From the NCBI RefSeq assembly GCF_002814235.1, contig NZ_PHSU01000020.1, forward strand, positions 1-64,000: a stretch of 64,000 bases of DNA, given 5' to 3'. Position 1 is the stretch's first letter. Each line of letters begins with the position of its first letter. Both the position numbers and the translations under genes were made by a program. Source of the stretch: Pseudomonas sp. QS1027 (GTDB lineage: Bacteria; Pseudomonadota; Gammaproteobacteria; Pseudomonadales; Pseudomonadaceae). Under the pieces are notes generated by a model that searched no databases, was not told the DNA's origin, and saw nothing but the letters and a program-made list of their open reading frames with translations. This document shows, in pieces, positions 35,842 to 43,796 of the stretch.

Positions 35842-35858
35842 GTGCATCTAGGGATAAG

Positions 35859-35950
35859 GAATACACACCGCTTACGAACTGGATAAGGTCGCGGTGCTAA
35901 GCGTGAAAAAATACAACGCCGTTGTAGACGTTTCGGATCAGGTATTTTGA
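35859..35950 (+). pseudogene. C-terminal remnant of a gene that preceded the DUF1493 gene
   Basis: Reading in the frame ending at TGA 35948-35950 gives a protein-like tail (AYELDKVAVLSVKKYNAVVD, then VSDQVF) that ends 2 bp before the DUF1493 ATG, exactly as an upstream operon gene would. Upstream the frame is closed by TAA after about 30 codons, in front of the hairpin. I take it as the last piece of a gene lost when the yhfG-fic block arrived or by deletion. Confidence 0.5.
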
Positions 35951-35952
35951 CG

Positions 35953-36312
35953 ATGAACCCAATGTCGGAGCTGCCAGATGATGAGCCGATGAGGCAACTC
36001 ATCCAGTTACTGGACGAGCACATTGGTTTGCCCAAGCACATCCCCCTAAGCCTGAAGACCTCGATCAACCATGATCTGCATTGCGACGGCGATGACGCCA
36101 GTGAACTGATGGAGGCCCTGCACCAGCGTTTCGCGATTACGTTTCTCGACTACGACGCCTATCGGTACTTCAGGCCGGAGGGCTACGACCTGTTTTTTTG
36201 GCGAAGAGCCCAGGAGCGACGAGGCAAGATCCCACTGACCATCGGGATGCTCTACCACGCAATCACGCTACAACGCTGGAATACCGCTGAACTGAAAAAA
36301 TTGAAGTTTTAG
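35953..36312 (+). CDS. DUF1493-family (acyl-carrier-like) protein
   Basis: A 119-residue protein of the DUF1493 type. The core HDLHCDGDDASELMEALHQR resembles the acyl carrier protein helix-II region, with DGDD in place of the phosphopantetheine-bearing DSL, and YRYFRPEGYDLFFW is the other family hallmark. Function is unknown. The ATG at 35953 lies 2 bp after the stop of an apparent C-terminal remnant of a preceding gene, so its original operon partner seems to have been lost. A bidirectional terminator follows. Confidence 0.78.
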   Translation: MNPMSELPDDEPMRQLIQLLDEHIGLPKHIPLSLKTSINHDLHCDGDDASELMEALHQRFAITFLDYDAYRYFRPEGYDLFFWRRAQERRGKIPLTIGMLYHAITLQRWNTAELKKLKF

Positions 36313-36383
36313 CCCCCACACAGAACTCAAAAACTAAGGCGGGTAGGCTTTCTATCACTTATTTTTTCAAACCCGCATTAACC

Positions 36384-36414
36384 AAAAAGCCGCCCCGAGG
36401 GGCGGCTTTCTTTT
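36384..36414. terminator. Bidirectional terminator between the DUF1493 gene and pckA
   Basis: AAGCCGCCCC-ga-GGGGCGGCTT forms a very strong stem. It has an A-run on the left and a T-rich run on the right, so it can end both the plus-strand DUF1493 transcript and the minus-strand pckA transcript. Confidence 0.93.
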
Positions 36415-36436
36415 CAACCAGCAGAGCAACCGATAC

Positions 36437-37984
36437 TTACAACTTCGGCCCAGCCGCCTTGATCGCGTCGCTCACGTCGAACTTCTTGAAGTTCTCGATG
36501 AACAGACCCGCCAGCGCTTTCGCCGCTTCGTCGTAGGCAGCCTTGTCAGCCCAGGTGTTGCGTGGGTTCAACAGGCCAGTCTCGACGCCCGGTACGGCCA
36601 ATGGCACGTCCAGGTTGATGGTGTCCAGGTGCTCGGTCTCGGCGCCAATCAACGCGCCGCTCTGGATCGCGGCAATCACGCCACGAGTAGTCGGGATATT
36701 GAAGCGCTTGCCAACGCCGTAGCCGCCGCCGGTCCAGCCGGTGTTGACCAGATAGACCTTGGAACCGAAACCACGGATACGCTTGATCAGCAGTTCAGCG
36801 TATTCGCCAGCCGGACGCGGGAAGAACGGTGCGCCGAAGCAGGTGGAGAAGGTCGACTTGATGCCGGCGCCCGAACCCATTTCAGTCGAGCCCACCAGAG
36901 CGGTGTAGCCGGACAGGAAGTGGTAAGCGGCCTGTTCTTCGCTGAGGATCGACACCGGTGGCAGTACGCCGGTCAGGTCGCAGGTCAGGAAGATCACGGC
37001 GTTTGGCTCGCCACCGAGGTTTTTCGGTGCGCGTTTTTCGATCAGTTCGCGCGGGTAGGCCGCACGGCTGTTCTGGGTCAGGCTGTCGTCGGCGTAGTCG
37101 GCCTTCTTGTTGGCGTCCAGCACGACGTTTTCCAGCACGGCGCCGTGCTGGATGGCTTTCCAGATCACCGGCTCGTTCTTCTCGGACAGGTCGATGCACT
37201 TGGCATAGCAACCGCCTTCGATGTTGAACACCACGCCCACGCCCCAGCCGTGTTCGTCGTCACCGATCAGGTAACGGCTTTCGTCAGCCGACAGGGTGGT
37301 CTTGCCGGTGCCCGACAGACCGAAGAACAGGGTCACGTCGCCCTCTTCGCCCATGTTCGCCGCGCAGTGCATCGGCAGTACATCGACGGCCGGCAGCAGG
37401 AAGTTCTGCACCGAGAACAGGGCTTTTTTCATTTCACCGGCGTAACGCATGCCGGCGATCAGGACTTTCTTGGCCGCGAAGTTGAGGATCACGGTACCGT
37501 CGGAGTTGGTGCCGTCACGCTCTGGCACGCACTCGAACTCCGGCACGTTGAGGATCTGCCACTCGTCCTTGCCACCGGCGTTGTACTGGCCGGCTTCCGG
37601 GTTGATGAACAGGCAACGGCCGAACAGGTTGTGCCAGGCAGTACCAGTGGTCATCTTGACCGGCAGGTAGTGCGCCGGGTCGGAACCGACGTGCACGTGG
37701 GAAACAAAACGCTCGCGCTCGCCGATGAAGGCTTCAACGCGGTTCCACAGGGCGTCGAACTTGTCGGCCGGGAACTTGCGGTTGATCGGGCCCCAGGCAA
37801 TGGCGTCCTGGGTGGAAGGCTCTTCAACGATAAAACGATCGACCGGCGAACGACCGGTACGGTGACCGGTGCGCACTACCAGCGCGCCGGTGTCGGCGAG
37901 TTCGCCTTCACCACGAGCCAGGGCTTCTTTTACCAGATCGTCAACACTCAGATCGGTGTACACGGCATTGTTTGCTTGCGTCAT
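36437..37984 (-). CDS. pckA: Phosphoenolpyruvate carboxykinase (ATP)
   Basis: A 515-residue enzyme that decarboxylates and phosphorylates oxaloacetate to PEP at the start of gluconeogenesis. The kinase-1a P-loop GLSGTGKT, the metal-binding DDEHGWG, and the adenine-site region NTGWTGGGYGVGKR are visible, and the N-terminal GRSPVDRFIVEE contains the substrate-binding Arg. Length fits the ATP-dependent class. It starts at the first ATG of the frame. A strong terminator lies 23 bp after the stop. It marks the right-hand edge of the accessory interval. Confidence 0.96.
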   Translation of the reverse strand: MTQANNAVYTDLSVDDLVKEALARGEGELADTGALVVRTGHRTGRSPVDRFIVEEPSTQDAIAWGPINRKFPADKFDALWNRVEAFIGERERFVSHVHVGSDPAHYLPVKMTTGTAWHNLFGRCLFINPEAGQYNAGGKDEWQILNVPEFECVPERDGTNSDGTVILNFAAKKVLIAGMRYAGEMKKALFSVQNFLLPAVDVLPMHCAANMGEEGDVTLFFGLSGTGKTTLSADESRYLIGDDEHGWGVGVVFNIEGGCYAKCIDLSEKNEPVIWKAIQHGAVLENVVLDANKKADYADDSLTQNSRAAYPRELIEKRAPKNLGGEPNAVIFLTCDLTGVLPPVSILSEEQAAYHFLSGYTALVGSTEMGSGAGIKSTFSTCFGAPFFPRPAGEYAELLIKRIRGFGSKVYLVNTGWTGGGYGVGKRFNIPTTRGVIAAIQSGALIGAETEHLDTINLDVPLAVPGVETGLLNPRNTWADKAAYDEAAKALAGLFIENFKKFDVSDAIKAAGPKL

Positions 37985-38163
37985 GAGATTCCCCGTCGGC
38001 CATTGGCCGAGTGCTCCAAACGTTTTGTAGTAGAAAGTCGTGCACTACTACCGCGAAAAAAGTGGGCCGGATTATGCCAGAAAAGCCCAAAAAGAGTAGG
38101 GTCCTCCTGTCAGAACGCCCGTTTTCTGTCGTTTGACAGGAGATTTACCTGCGCTGAACCGTT

Positions 38164-39066
38164 TTAGTGACGAGTATCTGACGGGGTGTCGACGCCGGCA
38201 CCGGCAAACAATTGCGAAACATCAGCAGCGTCGAACAGGTAACGCTGGTTGCAGAACTGGCAATCGACCTCGATATGGCCGCCGTGTTCGACCACCAGTT
38301 GCTGGGCATCTTCCAGCCCCAGGCTGACCAGTGCATTGCCCGAACGCTCCCGCGAACAGCTGCAATGGAAACGCAGCGGCTGGAGGTCGAACAGGCGCAC
38401 GGCTTCTTCGTGGTAGAGGCGGTGCAGGACGGTTTCGTTGTCCAGGCTCAGCAGTTCGTCGGCGGTCAGGGTGCTGGCCATGGCGGTCAGGTGCTGCCAG
38501 CTGGCGTCGCGTTCTTCCTGCTCGCGCAGGCGGTCGGCGGGCAGTTGTTGCAGCAGCATGCCACGGGCACGACGGCCGTCGGCGTGGAGCCAGAAGCGTG
38601 TGCCGACCTGCTGGGACATGACGAAGTAGTTGGTGAAGCACTCCGACAGGGTTTCGCCGTCCAGGTCGACGATGCCCTGGTAGCGCTGGCCCTGGGTCGG
38701 ATCGACGGTCAGGGCGAGGACGCCATTGGGCATCAGGTCGGCCAGGGTCGCGTTGGCCGGGATCAGTTCCTCGTCGTAGCGGGCCAGGCCACGGATCTCG
38801 CGCTCGCTGGAGCACTCGATCATCAGCAGCGGCACCGGGCCTTCGGAACGCGCCTGGAGAATCAGCAGGCCGTCGAACTTCAGGGTACCGACCAGCAACG
38901 ACGCAGCGGCCATCAACTCGCCGAGCAGTTGCGCGATCGGCTCCGGGTAGGGGTGCTTGGCCAGCACTTCGGCGTAGCTGCGCTCCAGCGACACCAGTTC
39001 GCCGCGGGTGTCGCTGTCATCGAAGATGAAGCGCTGGGTGTAGTCGGTGTCCGGTAGGTCTGACAT
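38164..39066 (-). CDS. hslO: Redox-regulated chaperone Hsp33
   Basis: A 300-residue cytoplasmic chaperone that is switched on by oxidation. The C-terminal zinc centre is intact: Cys235-x-Cys237 in FHCSCSRE and Cys269-x-x-Cys272 in DCQFCNQRY. Oxidation of these releases zinc and unfolds the linker to activate holdase function. The start at 39066 (MSDLPDTDYTQRFIF) is chosen over 39132 because it matches the family N-terminus. hslR (Hsp15) lies upstream on the same strand, the usual heat-shock pairing, with a REP half-element between. Confidence 0.95.
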   Translation of the reverse strand: MSDLPDTDYTQRFIFDDSDTRGELVSLERSYAEVLAKHPYPEPIAQLLGELMAAASLLVGTLKFDGLLILQARSEGPVPLLMIECSSEREIRGLARYDEELIPANATLADLMPNGVLALTVDPTQGQRYQGIVDLDGETLSECFTNYFVMSQQVGTRFWLHADGRRARGMLLQQLPADRLREQEERDASWQHLTAMASTLTADELLSLDNETVLHRLYHEEAVRLFDLQPLRFHCSCSRERSGNALVSLGLEDAQQLVVEHGGHIEVDCQFCNQRYLFDAADVSQLFAGAGVDTPSDTRH

Positions 39067-39230
39067 AGGTATCAATTCTGAAAGTAGGAATAGGGGTGTT
39101 CGGCCCAAGGAAGCTGAGCATTTTATGAACAAACGGGATTTGTACCAAGCAACATGGGGGCGAATGGCGGCCAGTCAAGGACATAAGGTCCTTTAAACCG
39201 TGCACGGCCAGTGAGGGCGGCGGTGAGTCC

Positions 39231-39263
39231 GGCATCGCCATCGCCAGCAAGCCGGCTCCTACA
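39231..39263 (+). repeat. Single REP-like arm, family B
   Basis: CATCGCCAGCAAGCCGGCTCCTACA is one arm of the family B element seen paired at 8050-8132 and 52621-52712. No matching inverted arm is close by. It touches the 3' end of hslR. Confidence 0.7.
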
Positions 39264-39660
39264 CGCCGCTGCCACGAAACTTGAACAGATCCCGGCGCTG
39301 TTTCTTGCTCGGCTTGCCGTCGGTGGTCAGGCCCAGCGCACCGGCCTTGCGTTGCACCGCCGCGGCTTCGCGCTTGGCCAGGCTCTGCTCGGTTTCAGCA
39401 TAGAGCGTCTGCGCTTCGGGGGCGCCGCGACGGACCAGCGACAGCGCCTGCACCACCACGGTCCGTTCGTCGAAACCGGTGCGAATCTGGATCTCGTCGC
39501 CCACCCGTGGCTCCTTGCCCGGTTTGCAGCGCTCGCCGCGACAATGCACCTTGCCGCTTTCAATCGCCGCCTTGGCCAGGGCACGGGTTTTATAGAAGCG
39601 CGCCGCCCACAACCACTTGTCCAACCGAACCTTGTCGTCCTCTTCCGCTTTCTGCACCAC
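39259..39660 (-). CDS. hslR: Ribosome-associated heat-shock protein Hsp15 (S4 domain)
   Basis: A 133-residue RNA-binding protein. The S4 domain occupies residues ~10-70 (VRLDKWLWAARFYKTRALAK, then IESGKVHCRGERCKPG). The basic C-terminal tail (KPSKKQRRDLFKF) is typical. In E. coli Hsp15 binds 50S subunits that carry a nascent chain and helps recycle them after heat shock. It is encoded just upstream of hslO on the same strand. Confidence 0.93.
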   Translation of the reverse strand: MVQKAEEDDKVRLDKWLWAARFYKTRALAKAAIESGKVHCRGERCKPGKEPRVGDEIQIRTGFDERTVVVQALSLVRRGAPEAQTLYAETEQSLAKREAAAVQRKAGALGLTTDGKPSKKQRRDLFKFRGSGV

Positions 39661-39877
39661 TGTCCGTCCTCAAACTGAAATATTGTCGAACTGTACTACC
39701 GTTGCTGTCGAAGCTGAATGGTCCTGGCCAGTCTAGAATGCCAGGTGATCCAGGGGGTAATTTCACGACCTGAAACAGGTCGCAGAGATAACTATCGCCA
39801 TTTACCCGATATTCTGCGTGAATACCGCGATTACGGCTGCCGGGCAGCCAGAGCGCCTCTCTCACCGGTTGAGCATT

Positions 39878-40360
39878 TTGAAGACATTTGACCATTTGAC
39901 TGTTGTGGGTCTGCGCGAGTGGGTGGCGCTTCCGGATTTGGGAGTCGCCGGCCTGCGGGCGAAAATCGACACCGGTGCCAGTACCTCCAGCCTCCACGCC
40001 ACCGAAATCGAGCCCTTCGAGCGCGACGGTGAGAAGTGGGTGCGTTTCACCGCCCACCTGGGCAGTGTGGTGCAACTGCGTCACCGCCGCTGCGAAGCGC
40101 CGCTGCTGACGATGAAGACCATCAAGAGCTCCAACGGCCACGCCCAGGTGCGTTACGTGATCGCCACCACCCTGGCCCTGGGCGACCGGGTCTGGCAGGT
40201 GCAGTTCACCCTCGCCTGCCGCAAGGCCATGCGTTATCGCCTGTTGCTCGGCTCCAAAGCCCTGATCGATGGCCACTTGGTGGTCAATCCGGGGCACAAA
40301 TACGTTCAAGACAAGCCGGTTTTCCCGGTCACTACTACCTCTGCCACAGGTGTTGCATGA
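39878..40360 (+). CDS. rimB: RimB-type retropepsin-like protease
   Basis: A ~160-residue protein of the retropepsin-like (formerly 'ATP-dependent zinc protease') family. The aspartic-protease motif AKIDTGASTSSLHA (catalytic Asp near residue 31) is clear, followed by LLLGSKALIDG near the end, as in RimB. In Pseudomonas RimB works with RimK, a glutamate ligase that modifies ribosomal protein S6. The TTG at 39878 gives LKTFDHLTVVGLREW, the family-like start, while GTG at 39818 would add 20 residues. The stop overlaps the rimK ATG (ATGA). Confidence 0.86.
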   Translation: MKTFDHLTVVGLREWVALPDLGVAGLRAKIDTGASTSSLHATEIEPFERDGEKWVRFTAHLGSVVQLRHRRCEAPLLTMKTIKSSNGHAQVRYVIATTLALGDRVWQVQFTLACRKAMRYRLLLGSKALIDGHLVVNPGHKYVQDKPVFPVTTTSATGVA

Positions 40361-41262
40361 AGATCGCTGTGCTGTCGCGTAACCCGCGTCTGTATTCCAC
40401 TCGTCGCCTGGTAGAGGCCGGCGTCGCCCGCGGCCATGAGATGGTGGTGGTCGACACCCTGCGCGCCTATATGAACATCGCCAGCCACAAGCCGCAGATC
40501 CACTATCGCGGCAAGCCCCTGGAAGGTTTCGATGCGGTGATCCCGCGGATCGGCGCCTCGGTGACCTTTTATGGCTGCGCGGTGCTGCGCCAGTTCGAAA
40601 TGATGGGGGTGTTTCCCCTCAACGAGTCGGTGGCCATCGCCCGTTCACGGGACAAGCTGCGTTCGCTGCAACTGCTCTCACGGCGCGGGATCGGCTTGCC
40701 GGTGACCGGTTTTGCCCACTCGCCGGACGATATTCCCGACCTGATCGCCATGGTCAACGGCGCACCGCTGGTGATCAAGGTGCTCGAAGGCACCCAGGGC
40801 ATCGGCGTGGTGCTGTGCGAGACGGCGACGGCGGCGGAGTCGGTGATCGAGGCGTTCATGGGCCTGAAGCAGGACATCATGGTCCAGGAGTACATCAAGG
40901 AAGCCGGTGGTGCCGATATCCGCTGCTTCGTGGTGGGCGACAAGGTGATTGCGTCGATGAAGCGCCAGGCCAAGCCTGGGGAGTTCCGCTCCAACCTGCA
41001 TCGCGGCGGCAGCGCCAGCCTGATCAAGATCACCCCGGAAGAACGCATGACCGCGATTCGCGCGGCCAAGGTGATGGGCCTGAGCGTGGCCGGGGTGGAT
41101 ATCCTGCGCTCCAATCACGGCCCGCTGGTGATGGAGGTGAACTCCTCGCCCGGCCTGGAGGGCATCGAGGTGACCACCGGCAAGGACGTTGCCGGGATCA
41201 TCATCGAGCACATCGAGAAGAACGGCGGCCCGAACATGACCCGGACCAAGGGCAAGGGCTGA
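40357..41262 (+). CDS. rimK: Ribosomal protein S6--L-glutamate ligase
   Basis: A 301-residue ATP-grasp enzyme that adds glutamates to the C-terminus of ribosomal protein S6, tuning translation in response to environment; in P. fluorescens its activity is reported to be altered by RimA, RimB and cyclic-di-GMP. It begins MKIAVLSRNPRLYSTRRLVE. ATP-grasp elements are visible in LVIKVLEGTQGIGV and VMEVNSSPGLEGIE (metal-binding Glu and Asn). It overlaps rimB by four bases. Its stop is only 3 bp from the convergent envZ stop. Confidence 0.96.
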   Translation: MKIAVLSRNPRLYSTRRLVEAGVARGHEMVVVDTLRAYMNIASHKPQIHYRGKPLEGFDAVIPRIGASVTFYGCAVLRQFEMMGVFPLNESVAIARSRDKLRSLQLLSRRGIGLPVTGFAHSPDDIPDLIAMVNGAPLVIKVLEGTQGIGVVLCETATAAESVIEAFMGLKQDIMVQEYIKEAGGADIRCFVVGDKVIASMKRQAKPGEFRSNLHRGGSASLIKITPEERMTAIRAAKVMGLSVAGVDILRSNHGPLVMEVNSSPGLEGIEVTTGKDVAGIIIEHIEKNGGPNMTRTKGKG

Positions 41263-41265
41263 GCC

Positions 41266-42579
41266 CTAGACTGCGTCGCGGGGCAGCATCAGCCCCAGCG
41301 GCAAACGAACCCGCGCTTCCAGGCCGCCACCGCTGCGGTTGCGCAGTTCGACATTGCCGCCGTGCATCGAGGCGATCCGCCTGACGATCGCCAACCCCAG
41401 GCCCGTGCCCTTGCCGCCACGGGCCTTGTCGCCCCGGGTGAAGGGGTTGAAGATGCCTTCCAGTTCCGCCGGATCGATCCCCGTCCCCCGGTCCATGACA
41501 CTCAGCACCACATACGGCGCGCTGCTGTCGCCCGAGACGTAGGCCGCCACTTCCACGCCTTCGCCGGCATGGTGCAAGGCGTTGCCGATCAGGTTGTTCA
41601 ACAGCCGCTTCATCGACACCCGGCGCAACGGGAACGGCTGGATCGGTTGCAGCCGCGTGCGCACCCGCTCTTCGCTCTGGTTATAGGGAGCCACCACTTC
41701 GCGCACCAGCTCGCTCAGGTCGACCTCTTCCACCGACTCGTCACGACCGTCACGGATAAAGGCGAGGAACTGGTCGAGAATCGCGTCCATGTCCTCGATA
41801 TCCCGGACCATCTCGTCGCTGAGATCATCGTGGCTGCCCATCAGCTCCAGTGACAGGCGCAGCCGCGTCAACGGCGTGCGCAGGTCATGGGACACCCCGG
41901 CCAGCATCAACTCCCGTTCTCGCCCCGCCTGTTCGACGTCCTCGGCCATCTGGTTGAAGGCCCGGTAGACCTCGGTCATTTCGCTGGGGGTATCACTGAT
42001 CGGCAGCCGCACGCTGCGCCCCTGCCCCAGTTGTCGCGCGGCATCCACCAGGCGTTTCAGCGGCTGGTTGAGCTGACTGACGAAGATCCAGGCCGAAGCG
42101 GTGGAAAGTAGCCCGATGGCCAGGAACCAGCCCAGCACGCTCCAGATTTTCTGCCCACGCAACGGATGCGGATACAGCGGCACTTTCAACCAGCCGGCGC
42201 CCAGGCTCGGCGCCCGCACCCAAAGGGCCGGGGGCGAGTGCATGCGCAGCCGCACCTCGGTGTCGGCGCCCAGTTCGGCCTGCATCTGGCGCTGGTAGAT
42301 CTCGCTGTAGGGCCAGTGCTGTTCGCCTTCCGGCACCCCGCCACTAACCACGCGGATCAAGCCGGCGGCATCGGCGATCTTGTCGCGATCGTCCTCGTCC
42401 GCCGCCCAATAGGCGCGCAGGGTCAGGGCCACGCCGTGACTGTACTGGCGGTCCACCAGCACGTCTTCGTTCATCAGCAGGTACACCAAAGTCAGTGCCT
42501 TGGAGAACAGCACGACGATCAGCACCAGCCAGAGGGTACGGGCGAAGAAACTTTGGGGGAACCAGAGAGGGGTTTTCAT
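41266..42579 (-). CDS. envZ: Sensor histidine kinase EnvZ
   Basis: A 437-residue inner-membrane kinase paired with OmpR. Two membrane helices (residues ~14-35 and ~155-175) flank a periplasmic loop, followed by HAMP, the dimerisation/phosphotransfer H-box AGVSHDLRTPLTRLRL (His231), N-box LIGNALHHA and G-boxes DRGTGID and GKGTGLGLAIV. The family signals osmotic and pH changes. The ATG at 42579 begins at MKTPLWFPQSFFART, the conserved start; the frame to 42639 is longer. It lies 137 bp downstream of ompR, in the same operon. Confidence 0.94.
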   Translation of the reverse strand: MKTPLWFPQSFFARTLWLVLIVVLFSKALTLVYLLMNEDVLVDRQYSHGVALTLRAYWAADEDDRDKIADAAGLIRVVSGGVPEGEQHWPYSEIYQRQMQAELGADTEVRLRMHSPPALWVRAPSLGAGWLKVPLYPHPLRGQKIWSVLGWFLAIGLLSTASAWIFVSQLNQPLKRLVDAARQLGQGRSVRLPISDTPSEMTEVYRAFNQMAEDVEQAGRERELMLAGVSHDLRTPLTRLRLSLELMGSHDDLSDEMVRDIEDMDAILDQFLAFIRDGRDESVEEVDLSELVREVVAPYNQSEERVRTRLQPIQPFPLRRVSMKRLLNNLIGNALHHAGEGVEVAAYVSGDSSAPYVVLSVMDRGTGIDPAELEGIFNPFTRGDKARGGKGTGLGLAIVRRIASMHGGNVELRNRSGGGLEARVRLPLGLMLPRDAV

Positions 42580-42716
42580 GGGCAGCCGCTGGACACTTTG
42601 CAGAGGCGAGCGGGCGAGCTCGCATATTGCGGATTGCAACTCGCCCGGGGGCTTGCGCGCCCGGGCGAATCGTTCCTACCAATCAACAGGCGCCCGTCAA
42701 CAGGCACCGGGCATCG

Positions 42717-43457
42717 TCACTTGGTCGCGGCGCCGTCCGGCACGAACACGTAACCCACGCCCCAGACGGTCTGGATATAGCGCGGCTTGGACGGGTCCGG
42801 TTCGATCATGCGGCGCAGACGGGAAATCTGCACGTCGATGGAACGCTCCAGGGCATCCCATTCACGACCCCGGGCCAGGTTCATCAGCTTGTCGCGGGTC
42901 AGCGGCTCGCGGGCATGCATGACCAGCGCCTTGAGCACGGCGAACTCGCCGGTGGTGAGCATGTGCACTTCTTCACCGCGCTTGAGTTCGCGGGTGGCCA
43001 GGGACAGCTCGTAGTCCCCGAAGGTCACGCTTTCGTCTTCGCTGCCCGGCGCGCCCGGCACCGGTGCCGACTGGCGACGCAATACGGCCTTGACCCGGGC
43101 CATCAGTTCATCCGGGTTGAAGGGTTTGGCCAGGTAATCGTCGGCGCCCAGTTCCAGGCCCTTGATCCGGCTCAGCTCGTCGCCCTTGGCGGTGAGCATG
43201 ATGATCGGCACCTGGTTGTTCGCCGCGCGCAGGCGACGGCAGGCGGTCAGGCCGTCTTCGCCGGGCAGCATCAGGTCGAGGACCACCAGGTTGAAAACCT
43301 CCCGCGACAGCAGGCGGTCCATTTGTTCTGTATTCGCCACTGCGCGGGCGCGATAGCCCTTGCTGGTGAAAAAACGTTCCAGCAGGCTGCTCAGCCCGGG
43401 ATCGTCATCAACGATGAGAATTTTTTCGCCTTCAGCAGGGTTTGCAGTGCTGCTCAT
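42717..43457 (-). CDS. ompR: Osmolarity response regulator OmpR
   Basis: A 246-residue response regulator. The receiver domain holds the acidic pocket IVDDDPGLS and the phosphoacceptor Asp61 in VVLDLMLPGEDGL, with the conserved Lys in AKPFN. The C-terminal winged helix (TGEFAVLKALVMH; LMNLARGREWDALERSID) binds DNA. It is partnered with EnvZ encoded downstream. The start at 43457 gives MSSTANPAEGEKILIVDDD. About 340 bp separate it from the divergent tex gene. Confidence 0.95.
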   Translation of the reverse strand: MSSTANPAEGEKILIVDDDPGLSSLLERFFTSKGYRARAVANTEQMDRLLSREVFNLVVLDLMLPGEDGLTACRRLRAANNQVPIIMLTAKGDELSRIKGLELGADDYLAKPFNPDELMARVKAVLRRQSAPVPGAPGSEDESVTFGDYELSLATRELKRGEEVHMLTTGEFAVLKALVMHAREPLTRDKLMNLARGREWDALERSIDVQISRLRRMIEPDPSKPRYIQTVWGVGYVFVPDGAATK

Positions 43458-43606
43458 TGGATGCTCCTTTGATCTCGGCACGCATTATGGGCCCAGCGGC
43501 CCTTATCCGTATCCGGTGCATTGTTAGCAGATTTTTCCTCAACTACCAGTAAACGCTCTAAAGGCCCTGCGCCGGTGCACAATCCCCGCAAGCCCGGAAC
43601 GCTGGT

Positions 43607-43612
43607 TATAAT
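43607..43612 (+). promoter_or_regulatory. Candidate -10 box for tex
   Basis: A perfect TATAAT lies 184 bp upstream of the tex ATG, but no good -35 was found at 16-18 bp. If used, it implies a ~180-base leader containing an imperfect stem (GCTGTGgcGTGCC with GGCACACAGC, about 43649-43690). Confidence 0.45.
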
Positions 43613-43796
43613 GCGCCGCCTCTTGTCTCAGGCAACGTCTGATCATTGCTGTGGCGTGCCGCTCTTTATTTTCCAAGGCACACAGCAATGTGCTGATTTC
43701 ATGGGTCTCAAGGCTGCCTTTTGATCCCAAACCAGATTCGTCCCGATGGCTTGAGAGCCTCGACGCGTCTGCTTTCACACTTTGTCAGGTGGTTTT

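Noticed and set aside
35377..35847. Minus-strand frame beginning MHENPLDES, partly outside fic
   Set aside because: It starts inside the terminator hairpin at 35814-35840, has no ribosome-binding site and then runs antisense through fic. The first ~70 codons look superficially protein-like, but I found no support.
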